5,830 nt of DNA from Holophagae bacterium (GTDB taxonomy: Bacteria > Acidobacteriota > Thermoanaerobaculia > Thermoanaerobaculales > Sulfomarinibacteraceae). The notes beneath the pieces are model-generated. The model did no database searches. It was not told where the DNA came from and saw only the letters and a program-made list of their open reading frames with translations. Shown piece by piece: positions 1-4,585 of the stretch (its first letter is position 1; every line of letters begins with the position of its first letter). A program made the position numbers and the translations under genes. The stretch spans positions 1 through 5,830 of the forward strand of contig JAUWTC010000194.1 of the NCBI GenBank assembly GCA_030609785.1, in the 5' to 3' direction.

Positions 1-640
1 CGAACTTTACTGCACTCACGTGGTGGCCGTCGAAGACAGTCTCGACGGTGGGCGGCTCGGCGTCGACGTCGATACGCACCACCCGGTCCTCGGTCCAGAT
101 GGGTCCGTACAACAGGCCGTCGGGTCCGAAGTCGAAGGCGTTCAGCCAGCCGAGGGTCTCGATGAGCAGCTGTGGCGGATCGACCAGCTCCGGATCGAGC
201 TCGTACAGCCCATCGCCGTAAAAGTCGCAGGCAACGAACAGCCGGCCGTCGTCGGAGAAGGTGATCGGGTTCACCCCTGGGGCAACGAGCTGGCTCGTCG
301 AGACTCCGTCCGGGGTGAGCCGGCCGACCTCGCCCTGCAGGATGTTGGTCCAGTACAAGGACCCGTCCGGCCCGAAAATTAAATCATCCGGCGATGTCAC
401 ACCCTGCTCGGGGCCCAGTCTGCCGAGCATGCTCCCGGTCTCCGAGTCCAAGATGAAGATCCCGCCCAGCACCGAGGCGGCGTGCAGTTGGTCCGAGGCG
501 TCGAAGATGACCCCGTTGATGATGCTGTACGGCGAGCCCTGCACCAGGACGTTGGTGCTGGTCTGCCCAAAAACAGGGATGGTGATCAGAACAAGTGGAA
601 CAACCATCCACAGCCCAGTTAATCTGTTCAAGCGTCGCAC
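1..640 (-). CDS. Secreted NHL/SMP-30-like beta-propeller protein (3' end outside window)
   Basis: The reading frame is open for 213 codons from a GTG at 640-638 to the left edge, so the C-terminus is missing. Residues 1-26 look like a signal peptide: VRRLNR, then a hydrophobic stretch WMVVPLVLITIPVF, then GQT. The rest carries repeated blade motifs of the form D-F-x-P-D-G-x-L-Y: around residues 42-56 (NGVIFDASDQLHAA), 85-97 (DDLIFGPDGSLYW), 124-137 (NPITFSDDGRLFVA) and 168-178 (AFDFGPDGLLY). This pattern is known from NHL, SMP-30/gluconolactonase and Vgb-like propellers, which act as exported hydrolases or ligand-binding proteins. Substrate and catalytic metal ligands cannot be judged from this half. 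The start is chosen because GGGAGG lies 6 nt upstream and the signal peptide begins there. No operon partner is visible upstream. The fold and export are well supported; the function is open. Confidence 0.82.
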   Translation of the reverse strand, partial: MRRLNRLTGLWMVVPLVLITIPVFGQTSTNVLVQGSPYSIINGVIFDASDQLHAASVLGGIFILDSETGSMLGRLGPEQGVTSPDDLIFGPDGSLYWTNILQGEVGRLTPDGVSTSQLVAPGVNPITFSDDGRLFVACDFYGDGLYELDPELVDPPQLLIETLGWLNAFDFGPDGLLYGPIWTEDRVVRIDVDAEPPTVETVFDGHHVSAVKF

Positions 641-646
641 GATAGA

Positions 647-652
647 CCTCCC
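647..652 (-). promoter_or_regulatory. Ribosome binding site deciding the GTG start of the propeller gene
   Basis: On the minus strand GGGAGG stands 6 nt before GTG (640-638). There is no ATG nearby in frame that would give a signal peptide, so this site fixes the start. Confidence 0.7.
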
Positions 653-681
653 TTTCGGCACGGGCCGGCCGACTGGGCACC

Positions 682-705
682 ATGCACAGGCGGCCGCCGG
701 TGCAT
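682..705. repeat. 24-bp near-perfect palindrome in the leader of the propeller gene
   Basis: ATGCAC, one base, GGCGGCCGCC, one base, GTGCAT: every position pairs with its mirror except one C/A-type mismatch pair at position 7. It lies between the proposed promoter and the GTG start of the propeller gene, about 42 bp upstream of the start. It could be an operator or, in RNA, a stable leader hairpin; it has no T-tract and is not an intrinsic terminator. Confidence 0.5.
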
Positions 706-773
706 CCACAAAACCCGGCGACAGTTCTCCCCGGCTTTTCTGCGTTCCTCTCTCGGACAATCTGTAATCCCTC

Positions 774-802
774 AATATATGTTCCGGTGTTGAGTGCGGC
801 AA
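774..802 (-). promoter_or_regulatory. Candidate sigma-70 promoter for the propeller gene
   Basis: Reading the minus strand: -35 TTGCCG (802-797), 17-bp spacer, -10 TATATT (779-774). The -10 matches TATAAT at five of six positions and the -35 matches TTGACA at four of six. Transcription would start near 767 and leave a leader of about 125 nt that contains the 682-705 palindrome. The spacing is ideal but the call rests on pattern alone. Confidence 0.35.
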
Positions 803-820
803 GGTGTGAATCAAGAAATA

Positions 821-850
821 AATGGGGACAGCGCCGGGCTGGTTCCCATT
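821..850. repeat. 30-nt imperfect hairpin starting AATGGGGAC, REP-like
   Basis: AATGGGGAC-AGC pairs with GCT-G-GTTCCCATT (one bulged G, one G-T wobble) around the loop GCCGG. There is no T-tract. AATGGGGACAG-type hairpins are familiar to me from REP-like elements linked to IS200-like (RAYT) transposases; that link is an inference from memory, and no transposase lies in the window. Confidence 0.4.
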
Positions 851-966
851 CGGAAACCCGTAAATATTTGAAAATAAAAGAGAAGCATGCATGGGTGCCA
901 CTGAGGGGAGATAGGAATTACCGGGAGAGCTCGCGCTAGGAGCGTGTGGGGCATTGAATCAGCGCC

Positions 967-996
967 GCCTTTCGGGTGCCGTAAAGGCCCTTTTTT
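967..996 (+). terminator. Orphan terminator-like hairpin with six Ts
   Basis: GCCTTT (967-972), a 10-nt loop, AAAGGC (983-988), CC, then TTTTTT (991-996). It would work only on the plus strand, yet no plus-strand gene ends before it. Either it closes an unrecognised short transcript or it is a chance hairpin; the stem is only 6 bp. Confidence 0.35.
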
Positions 997-1108
997 GTTG
1001 CATCCTCGGCCCGTACGGTGAGTACAGCGTCTCGAATGCGCCTCAAATGGCACTTCACGACCTCCGAAATCCATCCGCCGTCAATGCCCTACACCCTCTA
1101 GGTGGACA

Positions 1109-1144
1109 GTCCACTGAGTCCACCCAGTCCACAATGTCCACCGT
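1109..1144. repeat. Four tandem 9-bp units, consensus GTCCACNNN
   Basis: GTCCACTGA, GTCCACCCA, GTCCACAAT, GTCCACCGT follow one another without gaps. Just before them GTGGAC (1102-1107) is the inverse of the unit core and pairs with the first GTCCAC across one base. A short intergenic array with no coding role seen. Confidence 0.7.
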
Positions 1145-1172
1145 TATCGTCCAGCTCCTCGGGATTCAGGAT

Positions 1173-1208
1173 TTCCAGTTTCCAGTTTCGAGTATCAAGT
1201 ATTCAAGT
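1173..1208. repeat. Degenerate 7-bp tandem array overlapping the 3' end of the acyltransferase gene
   Basis: TTCCAGT, TTCCAGT, TTCGAGT, ATCAAGT, then ATTCAAGT (8 bp). The stop codon of the acyltransferase (1203-1205) lies in the last unit, so the final codons of that gene are drawn from, or merge into, the array. Confidence 0.6.
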
Positions 1209-1949
1209 ATCCAGCCTCACCAACACCTCCCGAACTCTCTCTCTCAGTTCCTCGACCGACGAATCCTTGAATGACTCGAAGGGAATGGGTTCACCATAGA
1301 TCACTCGGAGCTTGCGCGGAAAGAGCCGCCACGAGTGGGTGTTGTGAAACTCATACAAACCCTGCTGCACGAAGGGCAGGATGTCCGCCTCGGTGGCGAG
1401 CGCCATGTGGAAGGCCCCCTTCCTCAACTCCCTCAGGGCGCCGGTTCGGGTTCGGTGGCCCTCGGGCAGGATGATGACGTCGGTCCCGGAGGCGAGGACT
1501 GCGGCCGCCTGGTCGAAGGCCTCCCGCGCCTCGGCCATCCGGCCCTCGGGCAGCGGGAGTTGACCCCAGGCACGAGTGATCCGACCCCACACCGGCATCT
1601 TGAAGTGGTGGGCGGCTTCGAGGCCGACAGCAAAACGGGGCAGCGCCCCGCCGACCGCAAAGACATCAAAACGACTCTCGTGGTTCCCGAGAAGGAGGCA
1701 GGCCCGATCTTTCGGAACGTTTTCCAAGCCGAGAACCTCGAGCCGGCAGCCCATGAAACGAAGTTGGTTGCGGCAGAGCCAACGTGCCACTGGGAAGATC
1801 CTGCGTGCCGGCAAGATCAACAGGAGAGGGAGCGCCACCCCGGCAAGGACGGCAAAATGCACTAACCCGAGGGCCCAGAAAAATAGGGAGACGAGGGTGT
1901 TGATTGGCTTATCCTCCAAATGCAATTCGTCCGACGAATTGCCTACCAC
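1203..1949 (-). CDS. PlsC-type 1-acyl-sn-glycerol-3-phosphate acyltransferase
   Basis: The family transfers an acyl chain to lysophosphatidic acid at the membrane and yields phosphatidic acid for phospholipid synthesis. The 248-residue frame shows a hydrophobic N-terminal segment (about residues 18-48), acyltransferase motif I NHESRFD (89-95, the NHxSxxD catalytic pair), a region like motif II around 121-137, motif III LPEGHRTRTG (161-170, a variant of FPEGTRS), and ILPFVQQG (190-197) as motif IV. Length is normal for PlsC. The start is uncertain. GTG at 1949-1947 overlaps the kinase stop by 7 nt. A strong GGAGG (1917-1913) lies farther in, with no ATG, GTG or TTG at proper distance and only ATC (1904-1902) 8 nt away. 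It follows the lipid kinase on the same strand, separated in effect by a palindrome. Exact acyl acceptor is not proven. Confidence 0.88.
   Translation of the reverse strand: MVGNSSDELHLEDKPINTLVSLFFWALGLVHFAVLAGVALPLLLILPARRIFPVARWLCRNQLRFMGCRLEVLGLENVPKDRACLLLGNHESRFDVFAVGGALPRFAVGLEAAHHFKMPVWGRITRAWGQLPLPEGRMAEAREAFDQAAAVLASGTDVIILPEGHRTRTGALRELRKGAFHMALATEADILPFVQQGLYEFHNTHSWRLFPRKLRVIYGEPIPFESFKDSSVEELRERVREVLVRLDT
1913..1917 (-). promoter_or_regulatory. Shine-Dalgarno-like GGAGG inside the acyltransferase 5' end
   Basis: GGAGG on the minus strand stands right after the 1922-1942 palindrome. The only start-like codon at normal spacing is ATC (1904-1902, 8 nt), which is a rare non-canonical initiator. 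It either supports such a start, which would put the palindrome in untranslated DNA, or is chance inside codons 12-13 of the GTG-started frame. Confidence 0.35.
1922..1942. promoter_or_regulatory. 21-bp palindromic operator candidate, copy A (between kinase and acyltransferase)
   Basis: Arms GCAATTCGTC and GACGAATTGC are perfect inverse repeats around one central base. The site begins at the base directly after the kinase stop codon (1945-1943). An almost identical 21-bp site lies at 2844-2864 in the kinase promoter. A 19-21 bp odd-length palindrome of this kind is typical of TetR-family repressors; the regulator itself is not in the window. Confidence 0.65.
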
Positions 1950-2830
1950 AAGTAGCGAACCCGTTTTGGGAGGACGTCTATCGTCACTGGCGTCGACCCC
2001 AGTTGATCGCCGTCCGGCAGCAGGATCTGGTGTTCAGGAGACGTGATCGTGATCCTTTTCCCCCGGAGGAAATGAACGGCGGGATTACTGCCGTGGGTGC
2101 CTTTGAAGATTTTTGGGAAGGTCCTCATCAGGTTTCGCCGGTTGACCTTCGAAACCCAGACAACGTCCAGAAGGCCGTCATCGATAAGCGCCTCAGGCGC
2201 CATCAGCATCTCGCCACCGGTCTTTCTGGAGTTCATTACCTCGATGAAGCACATCTGTTCTTCGATGACCTGACCGTCGATCTCGAGACGGAATTGATGG
2301 TGCCGGAGTCTCAGTGTTCGGTGGAAGACACCGATGATGTAGCTGATGTCGCCCAGGCGCTCGAAGTGGGAGGCCGTTTGGACGACCTCAGTGATAAATC
2401 CCATGCCAAGGCAGTTGAGGAAGTGCCCGGTGACCCCGTCCGAGACGAAGCGGGCGACATCGATGTCGCGGGTTCTCCCGATTGACAGGGCGGCGATAGC
2501 CCGATCTACGTCTGGGAAGCCCAGGTCCTTGGCCAGAGAGTTGCCCCGCCCAGCGGGGATCAAGGCCAGTTTCGGAAGAGGGCCCGATCCGTGGTGCTGT
2601 AACAGCGCATCGACGACCGCCATGTTGGTGCCGTCGCCGCCGACAAGGCCCACTGTGCCGTCCGGGTTGCTCCCCAGTTGGACCGCCAGCCGGCAGAGGT
2701 GGTCTCGACACCGCGGTACGTGAATCTCGGCATCGACTCCGGCATGGGTCAGGCGGGCACGGAGTTTGGGAATCCGGCGCCCGGCCAGGCCGCCGTGGGC
2801 TGCCGGGTTGACGATCACGGAAAGAGTCAT
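1943..2830 (-). CDS. YegS/BmrU/LCB5-family lipid kinase, probable diacylglycerol kinase
   Basis: This family phosphorylates diacylglycerol or a related lipid with ATP at the inner membrane, giving phosphatidic acid. The 295-residue protein starts MTLSVIVNPAAHGG, the usual N-terminal strand and glycine turn. It has the nucleotide-binding GGDGTN (64-69), LIPAGRGNSLAKDLG (90-104, the LPxGTxNDxA block, here with R and S at the variable sites), APEALIDDGLLDVV (211-224) and a C-terminal DGD (273-275). Length is normal for the family. The ATG at 2830-2828 is chosen because family homology begins there; an in-frame upstream extension to 2983 would be unrelated sequence and would cross the promoter. 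There is no ribosome binding site, but a -10 box ends 6 nt before the ATG, so the transcript is probably leaderless. The PlsC-type gene follows at once. Lipid substrate is inferred. Confidence 0.88.
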   Translation of the reverse strand: MTLSVIVNPAAHGGLAGRRIPKLRARLTHAGVDAEIHVPRCRDHLCRLAVQLGSNPDGTVGLVGGDGTNMAVVDALLQHHGSGPLPKLALIPAGRGNSLAKDLGFPDVDRAIAALSIGRTRDIDVARFVSDGVTGHFLNCLGMGFITEVVQTASHFERLGDISYIIGVFHRTLRLRHHQFRLEIDGQVIEEQMCFIEVMNSRKTGGEMLMAPEALIDDGLLDVVWVSKVNRRNLMRTFPKIFKGTHGSNPAVHFLRGKRITITSPEHQILLPDGDQLGSTPVTIDVLPKRVRYLW

Positions 2831-2836
2831 GGACAG

Positions 2837-2842
2837 AGTATA
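2837..2842 (-). promoter_or_regulatory. -10 box of a leaderless promoter for the lipid kinase
   Basis: TATACT on the minus strand (five of six to TATAAT) ends 6 nt before the kinase ATG, which places the transcription start at or next to the A of the ATG. The -35 position falls in the 2844-2864 palindrome or its far edge and shows no good TTGACA match, which suits a regulated promoter. Confidence 0.5.
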
Positions 2843-2843
2843 A

Positions 2844-2864
2844 GCAATTCGTCGAACGAATTGC
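2844..2864. promoter_or_regulatory. 21-bp palindromic operator candidate, copy B (kinase promoter)
   Basis: Arms GCAATTCGT and ACGAATTGC are perfect inverse repeats around three bases (CGA). Nineteen or twenty of 21 positions equal copy A at 1922-1942. It directly abuts the -10 box (2837-2842) and fills the spacer toward the -35, so bound protein would block RNA polymerase. Confidence 0.68.
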
Positions 2865-3017
2865 ATCGTGTTGTGGGATGCAACGGTTGTTGTTGCCGAT
2901 TTCAACGATCCTAAAACGACTAAAAACAAAGAGTTTCCGGAGATTTTGTTCCGCTGCTCACTTCGAGCTATTGACGAAATCATCGTTTCGGCGACTGCGT
3001 TGATGTTGAAAAATTCT

Positions 3018-3030
3018 TAACTTATTGAAA
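3018..3030 (-). promoter_or_regulatory. IHF-like site, copy 1
   Basis: TAACTTATTGAAA on the plus strand fits the inverse of the IHF consensus WATCAANNNNTTR with one mismatch. It is centred about 60 bp before the predicted start of the sigma-54 promoter, a usual place for a DNA bend between an enhancer and sigma-54 polymerase. The same site with the same mismatch recurs at 4420-4432. Confidence 0.45.
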
Positions 3031-3057
3031 TCAAGCTATATACAAAACCGGCCGGTT

Positions 3058-3074
3058 CTGGCACGAGCCGTGCA
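3058..3074 (+). promoter_or_regulatory. Sigma-54 (RpoN) promoter of GcvH-like copy 1
   Basis: CTGGCACGAGCCGTGCA matches YTGGCACGRNNNTTGCW at all defined positions but one (G for the first T of TTGC). The -24 GG is 3060-3061 and the -12 GC is 3072-3073. Transcription should start near 3085, about 100 nt before the gene. Such promoters need an activator ATPase of the NtrC type, which is not encoded here. Confidence 0.85.
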
Positions 3075-3084
3075 ATTGATGTGG

Positions 3085-3183
3085 GCGGAGGCTGATGATG
3101 AACCGGAAAGCCAAAATCGTTGGGATTTTCAAAGCCGGACATCAGACCCCAACGCACCGGGAAGAACCCGGGGGGAGGCAATC
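3085..3183 (+). other. Conserved untranslated leader with hairpin at the ribosome binding site, copy 1
   Basis: From the sigma-54 -12 element to the ATG this leader has the same length in both copies (109 nt from the end of the promoter) and aligns without gaps. Near its end CCGGG-AAGAA-CCCGG (3157-3171) forms a hairpin whose 3' side touches GGGGAGG (3172-3178), the ribosome binding site; ATG follows after 5 nt. Confidence 0.5.
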
Positions 3184-3843
3184 ATGACTGTGTTTCTCGT
3201 CATCGCCGCACTGTTGGTTTTTGTTGCAGTGCAGGCCATCAGAATTCAAATGGCACGGAGGTCTGGAGAGGTCGGTGAGGTGCAGCCGGTGCACGCATTC
3301 ACCGATATTCGGCTGCCCCAAGGCCTGTTTCTGGGTGATCGTCACAGTTGGGCTCGCCTGACCAGCCTTGGGGAGTTGAAGGTCGGCATGGACGAGCTTC
3401 TGACCCAGGCGATCGGGGGGGTCGATACCGTCGACCTTCCTGAGGTCGGGGACCGGGTGGTCGCCGGAGAGACCCTGGCGACTGTCTGGCGGGGTGGGCG
3501 CAGCCTGAATATTGCGTCTCCAGTGACCGGCACTGTCGTCACCCACAACTCGGCCGTCGAACGGGACGGCTCCGCGATCGAGGAGGATACTTACGGTTCG
3601 GGCTGGTTGGTTTCGGTGTGGCCCGAGGACCTCGGGGAGAGCCTCAAGTCGTATCGCGTCGGCGCGAAATCGGTCGCGTGGATGCGATCTGAAACGCAGC
3701 GGCTTTGTGATTTCTTGGCGGTTGAGTCGGCGCCGAATGCACTGGGTGCGGTCCTTGCTGACGGTGCCCATCCGATTGTCGGGGCAGCCCTCGCCCTCGA
3801 CGACAAAGCCTGGGACGAATTCCAGAAGAAGTTCATCAGCTGA
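3184..3843 (+). CDS. Membrane-anchored GcvH-like protein lacking the lipoyl lysine, copy 1
   Basis: The 219-residue protein has one N-terminal membrane segment (about residues 3-22, FLVIAALLVFVAVQAI), then a glycine cleavage H-protein-like domain: HSW (54-56), KVGMDELLTQAIG (66-78), VDLPEVGD (83-90), SPVTGTVV (112-119), and DTYGSGWLVSVWP (135-147). Aligned without gaps to the classical ESVKAASDIY block, the lipoate-carrying lysine corresponds to G105 in WRGGRSLNI, so it cannot be lipoylated at the usual place. A C-terminal part (about 150-219) contains WMRSETQRL and LADGAHP. ATG at 3184 is chosen because of GGAGG 5 nt upstream and because any longer frame would begin before the sigma-54 promoter. 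It is monocistronic, between the promoter and an intrinsic terminator. About two thirds of residues equal copy 2 by hand count. The biochemical role is unknown; glycine cleavage itself is unlikely. Confidence 0.85.
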   Translation: MTVFLVIAALLVFVAVQAIRIQMARRSGEVGEVQPVHAFTDIRLPQGLFLGDRHSWARLTSLGELKVGMDELLTQAIGGVDTVDLPEVGDRVVAGETLATVWRGGRSLNIASPVTGTVVTHNSAVERDGSAIEEDTYGSGWLVSVWPEDLGESLKSYRVGAKSVAWMRSETQRLCDFLAVESAPNALGAVLADGAHPIVGAALALDDKAWDEFQKKFIS

Positions 3844-3865
3844 GTACTCAACAACTGGTTTGGGC

Positions 3866-3890
3866 AAAAGGGGGCGAAAGCCCCCTTTTT
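3866..3890 (+). terminator. Intrinsic terminator of GcvH-like copy 1
   Basis: GGGGGC (3870-3875), tetraloop GAAA, GCCCCC (3880-3885), TTTTT. Four upstream As can extend the stem with the Ts. It lies 22 bp after the stop codon. Confidence 0.93.
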
Positions 3891-3898
3891 CTTATTGA

Positions 3899-3930
3899 GG
3901 ACGCTGGGAGGCCAGGAGTCTGGGAAGCTG
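3899..3930. repeat. 8-bp tandem array, four units, consensus GGARGCTG
   Basis: GGACGCTG, GGAGGCCA, GGAGTCTG, GGAAGCTG. The same array follows the terminator of copy 2 (5298-5329), and an inverted, longer one lies at 5615-5662. It forms the left edge of a composite intergenic repeat. Confidence 0.65.
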
Positions 3931-3949
3931 GAAGGTACGAAGAAAACAC

Positions 3950-4146
3950 AATTGAACCGCAAAGACGCGAAGAACGCCAAGATAAGAAAAGTGATAACAG
4001 AAATAGAAGAGCCCGCCAGGGTCATAGTCGACTTGACATGTGCGACTCATGAGATCCGGCATCAAACGCCTTGCAAAAAAGTCGTTACCTTTTCATTCTT
4101 TGCGTTTCCTTCGCGTTCTTTGCGCTCTTGGCGGTTCAATTCAATT
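3950..4146. repeat. Interspersed inverted repeat with CGCAAAGACGC-type arms
   Basis: The left arm (3950-3998, with ATTGAACCGCAAAGACGC and GAACGCCAAGA) is an imperfect inverse of the right arm (4084-4146, ending TCTTGGCGGTTCAATT). The 85-bp centre has no recognisable content. Arms rich in CGCAAAGA/TCTTTGCG are a dispersed intergenic repeat type I know from Desulfobacterota and other phyla. No transposase is linked. Confidence 0.6.
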
Positions 4147-4148
4147 GC

Positions 4149-4172
4149 GTTCTCGTGCCGCCCGGCGTCACG
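4149..4172. repeat. 24-bp dispersed repeat, copy 1
   Basis: A block starting GTTCTCGTGCCG and ending GGCGTCACG recurs at 5436-5459 with one mismatch (C/T at position 13). In both places it directly follows the right arm of a TCTTTGCG-type inverted repeat. Confidence 0.6.
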
Positions 4173-4303
4173 TTGGAGGGATCGAACATACCTGATTGTG
4201 ACACGGTAAGCAGTCTATCCAAAGGGGTTGCAGCCCCTGTGAAGGGCGGTGCGACATGCAGGCCACCTATGTGAAGAAAATCACAACATTTTCAGTTGCG
4301 GAA
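4173..4303. other. Intergenic spacer before the second unit
   Basis: No gene or promoter is visible. A 16-nt palindrome (4223-4238, AGGGG with CCCCT around TTGCAG) lies here and resembles the GCGGGGC palindromes farther right. Confidence 0.5.
4223..4238. repeat. Small palindrome AGGGG-TTGCAG-CCCCT
   Basis: The whole 16 nt pair as an inverse repeat with one T-G wobble. In form and context it is a relative of the palindromes at 5461-5535 and 5713-5733. Confidence 0.4.
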
Positions 4304-4419
4304 TTCAACATTAGGAAACCGTTGAAACCAAAGAACCTATGCCGTATTTTCCTAGATTGGCACCTTTAGCCGTTGTCGAAATCATCGGTCCGGCCGCCTT
4401 TCTGATGTTGAAAAATTCG

Positions 4420-4432
4420 TAAGTTATTGAAA
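4420..4432 (-). promoter_or_regulatory. IHF-like site, copy 2
   Basis: TAAGTTATTGAAA, again one mismatch from the inverse IHF consensus and at the same distance from the sigma-54 promoter as in copy 1. It lies in a conserved block (TGATGTTGAAAAATTC precedes it in both copies). Confidence 0.45.
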
Positions 4433-4459
4433 AAAGGGAACTTCCAAAACTCGTGGATT

Positions 4460-4476
4460 CTGGCACGAGCCGTGCA
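4460..4476 (+). promoter_or_regulatory. Sigma-54 (RpoN) promoter of GcvH-like copy 2
   Basis: The 17 bases are identical to those of copy 1, while the flanking 20 bp have diverged (CCGGCCGGTT against ACTCGTGGAT). Conservation limited to the element argues for selection on it. -24 GG is 4462-4463, -12 GC is 4474-4475, predicted start near 4487. Confidence 0.87.
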
Positions 4477-4486
4477 GTACATGTTG

Positions 4487-4585
4487 GCGGAGGTCGCCGG
4501 TGAACCGAGCAACCAACATCGTTGGAAATTCCCGCCCCGGCCACCAGATCTCCACGATCCGGGAAGAACCCGGAGGGAGGCAATC
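4487..4585 (+). other. Conserved untranslated leader with hairpin at the ribosome binding site, copy 2
   Basis: It aligns without gaps to the copy 1 leader. TCCGGG-AAGAA-CCCGGA (4558-4574) is one pair longer than in copy 1, has the same AAGAA loop, and directly precedes GGGAGG (4575-4580). TGTTGG (4482-4487) could pair with CCAACA (4513-4518), a pairing not kept in copy 1. Confidence 0.5.

Larger units (their letters stand above)
641..1202. other. Intergenic region without a credible gene
   Basis: Open frames occur here on both strands, but they lack ribosome binding sites, have low-complexity compositions and cross hairpins and tandem arrays, so none is called. The region holds the leader and promoter of the propeller gene, a hairpin at 821-850, a terminator-like hairpin at 967-996 and two short-unit tandem arrays at its right end, next to the 3' end of the acyltransferase gene. 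Nothing recognisable was found between 851 and 960 or between 1000 and 1100. Confidence 0.6.
2901..3933 (+). repeat. Direct duplication, copy 1 (sigma-54 unit with GcvH-like gene)
   Basis: Recognisable similarity to 4304-5332 runs from TTCAAC (2901) to the 8-bp array after the terminator. It covers upstream block, promoter, leader, gene and terminator. The offset between copies is 1403 at the left end and 1399 at the right end, with a single codon indel inside the genes. Confidence 0.8.

Noticed and set aside
715..765. GEMM (c-di-GMP) riboswitch in the propeller leader, from ACGCAGAAAAGCC on the minus strand
   Set aside because: Only a loose likeness to one conserved half; the AGGGCAAA half and the overall fold are not present.
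20..767. Plus-strand open frames opposite the propeller gene
   Set aside because: The minus strand encodes a signal peptide and repeated blade motifs; the plus frames show nothing.
811..1074. Minus-strand open frame of 87 codons
   Set aside because: It runs across two hairpins, has no ribosome binding site and a composition unlike the real genes.
1335..1865. Long plus-strand open frame opposite the acyltransferase
   Set aside because: It is the mirror of a gene with full family motifs and has no recognisable protein features.
1904..2485. Long plus-strand open frame opposite the lipid kinase
   Set aside because: Antisense to conserved kinase motifs; no homology features of its own.
2831..2983. 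In-frame extension of the lipid kinase up to 2983
   Set aside because: It covers the -10 box and operator, and family homology starts at MTLSVIVNPAA.
3025..3183. N-terminal extension of GcvH-like copy 1 (MKSSYIQNRP...) and its counterpart at 4427-4585
   Set aside because: The extensions contain the sigma-54 promoter and leader, lack a ribosome binding site, and precede a well-placed GGAGG and a natural membrane segment start.
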